Part shown: one piece after another, positions 12,040 through 24,279 of the stretch
How positions within the stretch are numbered: position 1 is the stretch's first letter
Layout of the letters: each line of letters opens with the position of its first letter
Assembly (NCBI GenBank): GCA_008360955.1
Contig: LUCM01000767.1
Span: forward strand, 66,082 to 130,081
Direction of reading: 5' to 3'
From: Fasciolopsis buskii
Taxonomy: Eukaryota > Platyhelminthes > Trematoda > Plagiorchiida > Fasciolidae
Length of the DNA: 64,000 bases
Translations under genes and position numbers: made by a program
Notes under the pieces: generated by a model
Told to the model about the DNA's origin: nothing
What the model saw: the letters and a program-made list of their open reading frames with translations, nothing else
The model's database searches: none

Positions 12040-12660
12040 CATGATGGTGATTATACAGCGTTAAGTAAAAGAACGAGCCCTTCTCTACACTGCCTTTCTC
12101 ATCTTGTTACACGTTGCAGCAGAAAGATTAAATATCCAAGCGGCACAGGCAATAAACCAGCTGGAGTGGAAAAAATAATGCCATCATAATCAACAAACAG
12201 AACACAGTCTGACTACACAAACGCACAGTTTCCAAACATTTTTGTTCGACAGACAATGGTAACATGATTGGCACTGTCTGCAGATTGCTATCATGTTATT
12301 TAGCGCGTCGAGCTAACTAGTTTGAAAGTCTTTTGAACCTGAACTGCGAAGACGTGAGATACATGGTTCACCTAAGCTCGTGGTACGTGTTCTTATTTCC
12401 CGCTGCCGCGTCATTTATTGATGTGTGGGTGGCTTGTTCCATTACTGGGGGAGAAACGAAAAATAGCGCACCTTATAGTAAGCATGCCTGTCATAGGCAA
12501 CGCGTCCCCCAGCCAACGTAATCTTCAAATCTGGATGGGTTGTTGCAGAGTATTCTCTTAGCCGGTACCCAGTACTCATTCTCCAATCTTAATAATCTTC
12601 GCGCGGTCATTCCATCGAATCGCCCACGAGCCAGTCCCATGCCGGGGAGTGTCGGTTGAC
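12040..12660 (-). mobile_element. RTE-A 3' fragment, antisense in the PIGO intron
   Basis: On the minus strand, 12660-12560 aligns by eye with the SIARIGWSDRV to LVLNTGS region of the other copies. 12340-12480 aligns with the TWQRG region, and 12100-12290 with the 3' UTR (the NQNDWKSVF-like block, then a CCTTGGATATT-like block). It ends near 12040 in the same type of 3' tail, with a GATGGTG-type block on +. Only the C-terminal part and UTR remain, so it is 5'-truncated and non-coding. Confidence 0.6.
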
Positions 12661-12950
12661 TTGTTCGGTAGATCCAGTTGAAATGACGAAGGAGATACTT
12701 GAGATGACGAAAGATTCTATGGGAGCACTTAAAGTTGAAATGGTGTAGTAACGCAATTCCGCGGCCTTTTTGGGAGTACAGTAACTTGAATTTTGACCAA
12801 AGAGATTTGGCGTCTCGAGCTTGGTGCCATTGTATCCGTTTCGATTCTGTGCACCTTTGGTGATCTATGGGTATATGTACATAGGATTGTTGTATTGGCA
12901 AGTTTTTAATTCGTTCTTGTTCGCTAATTACCTGAGTCGGTTGCTTTTCA

Positions 12951-13319
12951 TCAGGCAATACGTGTCATCCAGTCCAATATGTTCACCGATTGAGTGGATG
13001 AGAGAATGTGGAGCTTCAAAAACTCCCTTAAGTGTTTCTTTATTGCCTGATCCAGATTTTCGATATCATCTGGACTAAAGTGTGCATTTCTTGAGCCTTG
13101 GTGATGGAAATAAGAGAGTTTATCATTTCGTTTTGAGACCATTTTGTATTCATGCATTCTTGTGGAGGCGTTTCTCCCAGTTTGACCGAAACTGACTTTG
13201 TTACAATCCGTTCGGTTGACTCTATAGTACGTTTGTTTTGGCTCCAAGGTCATAGCGTTCATGTGCAGTCTAATGGGGAGAAGCGAACGAACTAAACACA
13301 AAACCAGAAGAACCAGCAA
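12951..13319 (-). mobile_element. Penelope-like element GIY-YIG endonuclease fragment
   Basis: This 122-codon open frame on the minus strand contains a GIY-YIG-type endonuclease signature. A YYRVNRTDC stretch corresponds to the GIY half. VSFGQTGR corresponds to the YIG half, followed by STRMHEYK, NDKLSYFHH and SRNAHF as in Penelope-like retroelements. That clade carries this domain after its RT. No RT is seen upstream (higher coordinates), so only the C-terminal domain remains. A second open frame (12491-12958, minus, 155 codons) follows in another frame; its end overlaps RTE-A sequence and it is not a credible single protein. Confidence 0.62.
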
Positions 13320-14388
13320 CGTACTAAAAGTTTATCAACTTACAGCTATAGATCTCGCTTCCATGTGGATCTATCCACAAAATCAACTCGCCTTATGTCC
13401 ACAGAGTCCAGACGAATACAGCAGTTCTCAATTCAAGACGCTAAATCTCTTAAGTCGAAATCTGAATTACTGCGGTCCCAATCACATCCGTATGATGCAC
13501 TGGAACAAAGGTCTTTGTAAGGGTTGCCTAACCGACCTGAAAGAACAGAACCAAGAAAACCTACGTGAGCCAAAAATCAGTAAGTGCATCAATCAGCATA
13601 AACAATTGCACAACAGAACCAATGTGACGGACAGCAGGAAGCACGCTGCACGTCACTAATTAAAAGCCATCTAAGAGATCAAAGTCAAAGCTAAGGAGAA
13701 AAATCCTATGAACTTAGAAGACTGCAGTCAACTACACACAGGCACTGACGATTTTACATCGACCGGCAATGAAATGTTAACAGCCCAAGCGTCAATTCCG
13801 GTACACAAGAACTTTAGAATACCATGTGTCGTCTGCTGCAAAATGAACGTAGATGCCTCACGAAATGAGTGCGGAAACCTAGAAAAGGACATCACGTTAT
13901 GCTTCTCAGGTGAAATCAGTTTTATACAACTTCCTCTACCATATGCTTGCATGCTTGTGTGAAGCACGCCTGTTGCAAGCCGAGAATATCAGGAGAATGA
14001 CAGTATTCTGTAACGATTTGCCGAACAAAAGGAAGGGAAAGGATCTCCACAGTCGAGTCGGTGCCGCGATATTTGACAGTGAATCTTCCGCTTTGGTCAA
14101 CTGCAGTAGTTTGGACATGCTCCGAAGATCCATGGCAGATTTCGCTCGAGAACTGTCTGTTCTGTAACCTGTTCGGAGTGGCATTGTTGCTTGGTGCTCA
14201 GTTGAAGACAATAGGCCAATGCCGTCGGGAAAGATTTGACCGTCTAGGTTTAAGACTTGTATACACCTCCGTCACAAAAACAAAAACTAGGTGGTGATCT
14301 TCTCGGGTTCGACTTCCAATGATGGAGTATAGTCGATCATCTGAGATGTCCGTACAGCAGTACTCAGAAACATGAATAGGGGCTTGGA

Positions 14389-14470
14389 AATATAATAATA
14401 ATAATACCAATAATGATAGAAACAACAACAATGATAATATAGTAATAATAAATAACAATAATGGTGATAC
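14389..14470. repeat. AAT/AAC-rich low-complexity repeat
   Basis: Imperfect trinucleotide units of AAT, AAC and ATG type in tandem for about 80 bases. Confidence 0.8.
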
Positions 14471-14759
14471 TAATATGGGTTTATTTCCCGAGGACGGCTG
14501 AGACGCATGCATTATGTATGATCAATATCTAGAGTAACTGTTCACCTGTTATTAGTCAGGAAGATTGGGGGTTGGAACAAAAGCGAATGCCATTTTGAGC
14601 GAGACTGTCGCCCATAAGGATAACACCAGTTGAATTCAGTTTTTATGGCTGATAACCTTTCACCAACATGCTGTGGTTTAGGTTTCCATGTCATAGCAGT
14701 ATCTGGTTAACAAGAAAAAAATAAAGTACAATTAAAATCGACTACAAAGTAATAAGTTG

Positions 14760-15060
14760 AACGGCCGTGCAGAGGAAGACTGATTCCGAATGCAAGCACG
14801 CCACGGACTGCGACATCGAGCCATATTGTTTAATGTGTCCAATCACCACTTGGGGGAATCTCGTGGACCCCAATCGAGTAGTTTAATTGCACCTACAGGA
14901 GCCAGCCCACTGACTGAAGTTTTCATAATTTTTTCCATTTCATCGACTGGCCACCACGATCCATCTTCAAACCAATACTTGCTTCTGAGAACGGCATACA
15001 ACAGGACAGTCGTTCTGTGGGTATGCACAAAGCATTATCCAGTCCTCTTAACATTTTCAC
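14760..15060 (-). mobile_element. RTE-B C-terminal fragment
   Basis: The minus strand encodes a recognisable RTE C-terminus: SGLAPVGAIKLLDWGPRDSP (around 14860-14920), then LDTLNNMARCRSPWRACI toward 14780. It matches the APVGA...WGPRD pattern seen in the RTE-B fragment at 61-668. It is interrupted by a stop and truncated at both ends. Confidence 0.6.
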
Positions 15061-18000
15061 ATTCAAACTGAACCTAAAGACCCAGGGCCTTGCACCCAAC
15101 CTTTAAGTTACTAATAAAATTCACCCACCACATCCTTTCAACATTACGGAAGCAACGTTATTCAAACACTGAAAGTCTTCGCATGTTTCTCGCCTTCAAC
15201 GGCAATGTTTCAAGTCGTATTTTAGAATCTTTTCTATTGCTTCAGTGGAAAATCGATCTTTGACCGGTGACGACTGGATGTCAAGGCTATACCACGGATG
15301 CCTGGCGTTGGTGGCTGTCAACCGAACCTTCTGTATGCTTGAAGACACCATTTATGGATAGCATCGGGCTGACCTTACCATTTCTCAACGTTCGGTATGC
15401 GGTGAATCCTCGAGTGTCAGACGAGGAAAGATGCGAAATAGATTAAAGACAAGCATTGGATGTATGAAAACGATGACAGATGTGTACACATTTGGTCACA
15501 GCCAAAAGTACAAGCGGTTGAAAGTGGGGAATGTCTTGTAGTGGAGGAATAACTAGAGTACAAGGGCTTGGGTAGTTTAGCTCCATCGTTAGAACATTTG
15601 TTGGTAGCAGGTCAGAGCGAAAGCAATGAAAGAGTTAGTACGAATTATTGTAAATGATCCCAAATTCGATATGGTTCCAGAATCTGAGCGGGAGCGACAA
15701 AGAAAGAAAAGAGAAAGTGCGGAAGCATACCGATAAAGATGCAATACCAGTCCGATCCAAATTTTTTGGGCAATAAAGGTGAACACAAAATCTTACCCAG
15801 TGGTGTCGCATCAAAGTCTATGAAAATTTCAGTAAGAAGGGCGAAACCTAAGAGTCAACAAAATTGCAAAAATTCGGAGAATAAAAATATGTTCGGAGTT
15901 TTGACGTGACCGCAGCTGCTATTGGCTATCCCAGATAACAGAACTTCTAACATGCACAAAGAGGCTTTATTCAACGACTAGAAATTAAAAGAAAAAATAA
16001 ACGGAAAAGCGGGGAGGTCCAGTTGAACAATTCTTCGGTGGTGTTTCTGCTCGGTGAATCCGGCGTTTACGGTTTTTCGTGAACCATCATGGAGACAATG
16101 AAAATTGTCCAATATTGATATATTTGACAACATCGGTCGCCTCTGTGTAAAGTCCCTGACCCCTGTTAGGTTAAGCTGAACTCGAATGGTATTTGCATTT
16201 GAGCATCTTTTGCTAAGTTTTGACTGTAATCGCACTCAAAGGCAAACGCGTGCATGTGCGCACAATGATTGACAAGTTCACAGGCTTCTGGTTTCGAATT
16301 TTCTTTCCGATCACGATAATCACTCGGTGACTGTGGATGACATTTCTGCACCGCTGTCGCGTGATTACACTCACGCGCACATGCGAGCACTACTTGTGCT
16401 TGTGCCTTTTCCGTAAACGACCGTTTGCTTCGTGATGGGTGTAACCTCCGTTTCTTATCACGGATGTAACAAGGTAGAAGTTGGTTTTTCGGGTTAAAAA
16501 TAGATAATTAGCCTCGTGTGTTTCTGTGACATTTAATGGTTGTCATGGCCTGTAAAAGCCATAGTGCCGGAAATCGCCATTATTTCATATCATTTTACTG
16601 GGCTGTCGAGACGGGAATTTGGAAAACCCTTAACAATTCATGATCATCAAAACCTGATTTGATATAATTGACAGCTTGCACCCTCAGTCACCTTGCCTGG
16701 ATCGATTATATCATTTCACGAAGCGAAAAGCGGTGCATGTAAATCTGTTCACCGGAAAAAGAATTCGATGCAAGAAATGAATTTGCCATCACACTGGTGT
16801 CTCTTCAGTGTCACTCGAATATTGTTGTAAAATGGTATCGATGATGCGAGATCTCCGTGCAAGTAACTAGTTTCTTGGAGCAAATTCTAAGACGTACAAA
16901 TTTAAAGTCGGAATGTAGCTTTGTTCATTTTCAGAATGCTAAACTTTCGATGCAGTGCTCATTGATACATTGTATATTGATCATGGAAATTGGTGTTGCA
17001 ATAAGTTTTCGTATAGTAATAAAAAACTATTTCAACTACACCAATCCTGTTTATTTTAGTTGTGGTCCTTCACTTCATCAGTTGTTGTTGGTCGATTGCT
17101 AAGGAATTTAACAAGCCAGAGAACGGCGGTCAACCTCTCAATGAAGAGACTCGAATTTACTAAATGTGGGGAAACCATATCCACATTTGACGAGCTGCGC
17201 GATTACGATCTACCGTACAAAAAGGAATGTTTATCAGTTATGTATATAATCACCCCATGGACGTGGAGTATCCCTTAGTCATTCTGCGAGACATAGATGG
17301 TTGGAAAATGGGTCGATATGGTCATGCTATGAAATGTATGGTTAGTTCAAATTATAATTCCAATTTGAGATCTTTGAGACTTGAACATGACAGCCTTAAA
17401 AACGTGTCACCGTTTTCCCACTCGCTTCCGGTTTTGTTTGGGGACGACATTCACGGTGCCTCGGTGAAGAAGGTTATATCTCATAGATTTTGTGTAAGTT
17501 GAACACTTGAGTTCCAGTCACAAATTGGCAAGATCTGCAAATTGCCTGTAGTGATGATTGTAATTGTTCGCTCTTGAGTTGCACTGTGGTCGAGACCTTT
17601 TTTTGTTCCACTTTCCATTTCGATCGAATGAGACGGACAAACATTTCTGAAAGATTGTCCGGGTAGCACAATCAGAGGCATACATACCAATGACCGGGTT
17701 TAGTAATGTCTGCTATCAACTACCCTTTCTTCGACCAATGTTTGTTGCATGTGAAACGTAGATGACTAGAATGTGGTTGCAATTAACCGTTTGCTCCTAG
17801 ATCACTTTGTACTAAGTAGCCGGATGTCCATAGTAGCGATATTTCTGTGCTTGTTCCATTCGCTTTTTCTGCCTGTTTTGACGATGATCATGACGATGAC
17901 CCTATAGTTTGGTTTTGACCGCATGCATTTTCGTCTCTGTATGTACCTGGTTGCGCACGTTCAATTTGACGACCAGAAAGCACGCACATTCACCTGTCTT

Positions 18001-19950
18001 GTGCATTGCGTTTCCGGTTGCTACGTCATAATGTCGTGGGGATAACGACAAGTATCGCATTAACAATCAGCAACAACCGTATTGGATTGCTTGTTTAAAC
18101 ACGTTTGGTCACGCGCGATTAGTGTCGACAAGTGCTTACATTCTTTCTGCTCCCCTTTGAAGTATATAACTGTAAAATTTCAGTGAGAACAGGTATCGCT
18201 TTGACGTCTACCGTGCTATCGTTTATTGTTGCATTGATGTTGATATTGTTGATGTAGTACCGGCTAAAAACTTGCATTTTTATCATTCTCACGCCTCAGT
18301 ATAGAAATACAATAGGGGTTCTCGTTTAGTTCATTCGTTCTTTTGCCTCATTTATATGTGTGTGGTACTCCTAGGCAATTGCAGCTAATGTACTTGCCAG
18401 TGGTGTAGACCTATGGTTGGTTCCATCGTAGGTCCATTTCCTCAATGATACATTTCCCCGTCAAATCCAGTTAGGACTTTCGTGTGAATCATACTTCTTG
18501 TGGTTTAGTTTCCGTGTTGAGGGTATTGATTGCGTTTTCTACAACTAAGTGACCGTTAGAAGAACGCTAGTAATTGGTCAGGCAACCATGAGTTCTGTTC
18601 ATTGTTCACCAGTCGATTTTACAAATTTAGACGTTTTGTTTGCATTATGGCTAGGTCCTAATACGGCGGCTAACAGTTGTGCGCTTTAGATGAAAGAGGT
18701 TGAAACTGTTCAGTGCATTCGTAACACAAATCATAAACCAATAGACATGCAGTCAATCGTCATTACTTTTCTGAGTGAAACTTTTGGCCAGCTTTCGTAG
18801 TGCCTTGTTATACGATAAGATTGCCCTCTGTTCCCGCTGCTCATAAATGCCAATTAACAGGAGCGTGTACAAAATAAATTGCCTGAAATATCGGTTTAAC
18901 TGCCACCACGGGACAGACTACGTCGACTGATAACACGAGCAATGTGATGCGTTTTGAAAACGCTTGACAAATATGGCGACTATAAACGAAATGCGGGACA
19001 CCAGGGAGAACCGATACTTCCAAACAACTCTTGTGATGTTCATTCTGCGGTGGTTTGTTTGTTTGATTGCCCAAGGAAATTAATTACAGCTTGCAACCTT
19101 CTTGGTGATATCATCTCACTGTATCCGGAGATAGGTGTTTTATTCTGTTTTTCTGAAACGCTTATAGAAATGCACTTGACTGATGCTACTCCGCAAACAG
19201 TCTGCTGAGGAAATCCTACTCTGTTTTTCGTGCCCGGGGCGTTTCCACCAAGGCAAATTCTCAGATCTCTTCATCGGGTCAACTGATCCTTCGTAGTCAG
19301 TCCGAGGAAAATGTTAAAAACAATTCCAAACCAGTAACAGATAGCTTAAGAAATATATGGCATTGTGCAAATCTGTTTCAGAATGGTATACTGGGCACCC
19401 GGAATTTTCAGCTTTATTCTAAGGGGATGTTAATTTAAGCTTCAGTCTTCCGTTTCCAATTGGCTATGAGACAGGTACCTCGTTCTACGGTCTTGAGGCC
19501 TCAATTCTTCGCTCAGAAGCTCGGAATAGGGCTTCTTAAATCTACCTTCTCTTTTAGCTTGGGGCACTGGGTATTACTAGACTCATTGATGAATCGTGAA
19601 TTTTGACGCAGACTCAGTGACGTCGGGTTAGAGTGTGAATGGACTAACATCTGTATGCCGAACCCTACGCATTGCTTCTCTCTAATGTCTTCTACATGTT
19701 TTCTTCTTCTTTTCATGTGGTTGCGATAGGAGTTGTGCCGTGTACAATAGTCATGGGCTGCTTTACACTCCAATGTTTCCTTTGAGAATAGTCCGAAGTC
19801 CATACTAATCTAGGGTCTATTTGAAATCGCCTACTGAACGTCAGTGATTGGTTGCCAGACTAACCTAATTTAAACATGAAAAACGGGAACGTGATGTGAT
19901 ATGTAAGTGCTATAAACTTGGCAGGGACAATGTAAAAAAATTATCTTAGG

Positions 19951-19975
19951 TTATATATATATATGTATATATATG
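19951..19975. repeat. (TA)n microsatellite
   Basis: Imperfect TA repeat with one G interruption, inside the PIGO intron. Confidence 0.85.
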
Positions 19976-21803
19976 ATTGCTCACTTGTTTCATAGATGTA
20001 GTTCATTTTATGAAATATTCTACTTACAGTTGTACCCATAAAACCAGATCAAAGGTGATTCTTTAATGATTATGTATTAAATAAGGTTTAATAATAATTG
20101 CGAATCATTTGCTACATGGTTCTTGCTTATGAGGGATGTTGATTTGCACCTTAGTGAATCTCGACATCAACGTCATTTGACGGCACTCCCTTAATCGCTT
20201 TAAGGAGACGACGAGCTGAAAATGAGGTTTCTTAGGGAAAATACAGGCAGATTGCAAGCATTGACAAATTTGCACTTCTGTTTTCTGCTGCATTGTGTTC
20301 ATTCTTGCCTACGTAAATGCTGCGTTTCAGCTAAAAGCAACAAAGAAAAACAACGTTGCGTTCATTACTTTGTAAATTGCAAGAAAAAACAGAGTTAGAA
20401 CTCGTCAAGTGAATGATTTGAGCATTTGGAATGGTTTGCTAAGAAATTCGGCTGGTAAATGGTAATATTTCATCGAAACGCTTGCTAAATAAGGGACAGT
20501 GGAGTTTCTGTGCTTATTGCTCCTTGAGGGTATGGAACGAAAAGCGGATCGTGCGTAAACGAGAGCGTAACTTTGGGAGTTTGTCATGCAAAGGATGAAT
20601 AAAATTTGAAAGTAAGTGTCAGTAATTCCGGAGGATTGTAACGACAAACAAAGACCACAACGAAGCCAAATTTTCTTAAAAAAAGCAACGAGGTGATGGT
20701 AGTGCAGAATTGCGAGGTATCAAGCGGCGAAGCTAGGACAAGATTTGAGATACTTCAGCTTGAAGGAACCATCGTTAACCAGTTTATAAACGGGAAACCT
20801 CACAAAATACATTTTGTTGAGGCACAAAATCCATCATATCAAAATTGGGAAACAGTTATTCCACACTGCCGTTCAAAGGAAAAGACAGAACTTCATTTTC
20901 TTGATCCATTGATGCAATCTAACAGATGTTATGCAAGTTTCTTCAGAGATGGATAGAAAAGTTGAAATGCTTCAAGCATCAGTAGACTTGTGGTACGTAT
21001 TGAGCACTCAGCAAAACGGATTATGTATTGATCCTGCGAAGGAACCGAAAATGCTACGCGCGTTAATTTGGCCATCGGTTAATCTTGTCGATGGGTTTGT
21101 GTTAAATGATTGTCCGCAAAGAAACCTCACAAAAACCGTTTTTTTTTTCAGAAATATTGTCCTACTGCCTTGTATCCGCCGGTCTTCTTCATCTTGACAA
21201 AAAATAAAAACAGTTGAAAAGATAAATTAGGAGTCTTTTCCATAGGATGGACAAGTAACGTGGAGAAATTCGTTAGTGATAATGGAAGTATTCTCCGAAA
21301 TACGCAAAAAAGCTTTGTTACCTTTCATCGGAGTTTTGTATATTCATCGTTTTTTATTGGAGTGGCTTCTCTGCAATTTGACTTTTTTCGCATAACAGTT
21401 CACTTGATTCTGGAATCTGGTTCATTTAAAATCATACCATTGTATGCAACTTGATGCTGTTCGTGATTCTTCGGATATCCTGCAATAGGCCACGCATGCA
21501 GTGGACGTTAAAATCAAACGTATAACTAGTGTATGTGAACATCATATTTCTTCCGCTATGTGCTTCATTCTATTTTGTTCTTCGCCATAAGGTCTTAGTG
21601 CGTCAGGATTGTGGTTTGCGAAAATCATTCATCCATTGGTTTTTTTCGGCTTGCCTGCTCGTTGAATAACATCAATACGCATTATTTATTCTTCTACAAT
21701 TTCATCCTTTTATATATGCGCAAATATATTTCTGTACGATTTGAATAAGGTATAAACAGTGTGTTGTCCGTTTATCCACCCACCTCTGTACTCACCATTT
21801 CAG

Positions 21804-22122
21804 GCGCGTAGTTGAACGCATGCGATCAGATGATCTCCTGATTGTAGCAGGCGATCACGGAATGACCGCTGCCGGGAACCACGGTGGTGATAGTCTGCTC
21901 GAGCTGGATGCCGCGTTGCTTATATACCCGAACCCCACAGAACAAAACGATAGTGTTTTGCAGGTGTACGAAGAATTGCGCATCGCTCAAATCGATCTGG
22001 TTCCCACATTGGCCTGTTTAACAGCCATTCCAATACCGTACTCAAATTTGGGCGTGATTGTGCCGGAACTGATCTCGTCGAACGAGCTATTCCGTTTATG
22101 TCTGGCGGAAAATGTGGCTCAA
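21804..22122 (+). CDS. PIGO: PIGO internal exon: GPI ethanolamine phosphate transferase 3, catalytic domain part 2
   Basis: The exon starts after CATTTCAG. It completes the split codon from 11099 and reads RVVERMRSDDLLIVAGDHGMT, then GNHGGDS and LELDAALLIYP. AGDHGM supplies the second D/H metal-ligand pair of the alkaline-phosphatase-type active site, and GNHGGDS is the matching conserved loop. Toward the end, QIDLVPTLACL, PIPYSNLGVIVPEL and LAENVAQ match the typical end of the lumenal catalytic domain just before the transmembrane part. The donor is GTAGGT at 22123. The frame would stay open past it to 22182, but the protein there becomes unlike the family. The membrane-spanning C-terminal exons were not found downstream in this window. 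Confidence 0.9.
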
Positions 22123-23958
22123 GTAGGTCTAGTTTTTTCCATCAGTTTTTTTGCTATGCTTTTCCTTTTCAGCTGCAGTTAACTGTCATGGTGTTATCAC
22201 ATGCGCGTTGGGACAGTGAGATCGAACCAACCCAGTCTTAAGCAGTTTTTCTCCCAACCTGTAATTGAAAATTTTATTGCAACTGTTTTTATTCATTCCG
22301 TATTACTAGTGCTAGTAAGGCGTTGACTCCAATTTCATTCGATCCCGACCCATTCCCCGTGTCTTGTCTTCGTTGTTGCTTTTTTCTTATTTCGACTTCA
22401 CCATTTCAGTTAGCAGATAAATGATTACAGAATATCTCATAGTCATATTTTTTTTCAATATGCTGCTTTGATTGTTTGTCAATGTTTGATCTATGGGCTC
22501 CAGCGATAGACGATGCAGGCCAATGCCATTCTTGCCTCGAAATTGGTCGCTTCCCAAAGAGAAGGCTACCTGGATGTACAAAGCTACTAGATTGGCTTAA
22601 TTTTCTTCAGCCTTTTATAAGTTCATTGAAAACATTCTTCGACATAGCCTAAAAAGGAAACATTTTCCCACGACAATAAGGGCTCCTGACTGTTGTAGCG
22701 AGTTGCGAAAATCACTAAACTGGCGTAGAAAATATCAAATCTAGGGTACTCACTGCCAACACATTCGGTGTGCAAATTGATCAGCGGCAGACCACCTAAC
22801 TCGAAATATATGAACGAGATTCTACTTGCGAATAGGTTTCTGTGTCGATTACTAGTCAACCGTCTTTATTGAAATATGGCTGCCTGGGATGCGTTTCGCA
22901 TCCTTAAGGTGTTCAGCGATGCCATGGGATTTGGTTCGTCGTACCATAAATCTTATGCAATCGGGTGAGGCCTTAGGCGAATTGGATCCGATTGGGTAAC
23001 TGAGTAGTTACATCTCACCCGATGTTCAGATATCGGCCGAAATGTGATCCCATATTCGGGAGACTTTTTGGTTTTTAATTATCCCTGTGATGTCGACCTG
23101 ACGTCTGTTATTTCATGAATTGCTAAATGATGGTTTTGACAGTTTCCTTTCACGCAGATAGGAAATACGGGCGCATGGTGGATGGACGAAATGCTAGTAG
23201 CAGTGGGGTTTGAACATGGATATCCTAACACTATTCTCCCGTTATTGCGGCAACATTTTATCGATATACCTAAGGCGAGAGAGAGAGAGAGAGAGAGATA
23301 GGAAGAGAGTATTGGTAGCGTAGTTGTAATAGGATTTCGTCGTTGCACCGGTTTGTCCTAGCTGACTAAGGTTCTTGATGTTGATAATCATTGTAGAACT
23401 TGGAATACCATACGACTTTGATTGTTCTGCGTAAAGTTGTACTCTACAGCGCAGTGCAGAAAATAATTCATGGGGACAATGAATCCAAAGTGAAATCACA
23501 GGAATAAAAGATCGTTCACCTTAGCTTTCGAGAACCCCAGCACAAGTTATGAAATCAGCATCAAATGTCGTCATTAAACTAATTCTAACATGCTTAAACC
23601 TTCTCAGATCCTGGAAAATGATTAACCCCAAGTACTTCACAGATTCTCACGTGATAGTTGCTTGGGCAATAATAGTAAATGGTTACACCTAATCTGAAGA
23701 GACTATAGTCGAACATCTCTACAAGGTTAACGTGATTTGTCATCGTATTCCATTGGCTAGTTTGGTTTAGCTACACAAAACCCCTGGCCCACCGAGCACA
23801 GGGACGCTGTAACGTAATCGGACAAGTTACAAGGTTACAAAGAGACAGGAAAAACCGCGTACCATTCTAAAACGGATAAGTACTGAGATGCGGTTCCACT
23901 ATCCTATCTCAACTTGTACGCAGCACGCCAACACAATACAACCGGGCAAAATGTAGTA
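22123..23958. other. no gene recognised; presumed next PIGO intron
   Basis: This stretch follows the donor at 22123. It contains short frames only, a 9-bp inverted repeat TCGGGTGAG/CTCACCCGA (22961-22969 and 23014-23022) and the GA repeat listed separately. No continuation of PIGO was identified. Confidence 0.5.
23277..23298. repeat. (GA)11 microsatellite
   Basis: Eleven perfect GA units. Confidence 0.95.
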
Positions 23959-24111
23959 TTATTCGTCTGTGAGCATGGACTCATCAGAGTTCGCACACAG
24001 TTCGCGGGAGCATTCGAAATTCTGTCCATCGGTACATTCAAACCCTTCTTCTGAATGATCTTCCTGGTCTTCTGAACCGTGATTTTTGGGTTCCGCCGTG
24101 TCTCGGGGATC
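23959..24111 (-). CDS. candidate terminal exon of an unknown gene
   Basis: On the minus strand a CACTTCTAG acceptor (AG complementary to 24112-24113) precedes 51 in-frame codons ending in TAA (23959-23961). The peptide begins DPRDTAEPKNHGSEDQEDHSE and ends CANSDESMLTDE. It is strongly acidic, rich in E, D, S and C, and looks like a disordered C-terminal tail. No family is recognised and no upstream exon was identified. Such a short frame can arise by chance. Composition, in-frame stop placement and a plausible acceptor are the only support. Confidence 0.28.
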   Translation of the reverse strand, partial: DPRDTAEPKNHGSEDQEDHSEEGFECTDGQNFECSRELCANSDESMLTDE

Positions 24112-24279
24112 CTAGAAGTGGGATCAAATGGATCAACATTTGCATGCTCTGTTGCTGTTTCGTTTAGAAAATTGCAAACTGCCGTGAGACTTAGGATCGA
24201 CAGTAATGTCTTACGTATGCTTGATTATTGAATTTTCAATTATTCCGATTCATCAGGAGGTGACAACCTGGTCACCACT

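Larger units (their letters stand above)
11100..21803 (+). other. 10.7-kb PIGO intron
   Basis: The intron starts GTGAGT at 11100 and ends TTTCAG at 21803. Phase matches on both sides, so the two exons join without a frameshift. Inside lie an antisense RTE-A piece (12040-12660), an antisense Penelope-like piece (12951-13319), an antisense RTE-B piece (14760-15060), low-complexity AAT/AAC sequence (14389-14470) and a TA tract (19951-19975). I see nothing convincing in 11100-12039, 15061-19950 or 19976-21803. Every recognised element here is on the strand opposite the gene. Confidence 0.75.

Noticed and set aside
12491..12958. 155-codon minus frame after the GIY-YIG domain
   Set aside because: Its last part aligns with RTE-A C-terminal DNA in a different frame, so it crosses unrelated elements and is not a single gene.
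13261..13659. 132-codon + frame rich in K, N and Q
   Set aside because: Its start is antisense to the Penelope-like frame, and the rest has no motif or splice context.
22961..23050. Inverted repeat followed by GAAA, considered as a ribozyme
   Set aside because: No CTGANGA core. The stem pairings that exist do not make a hammerhead layout.
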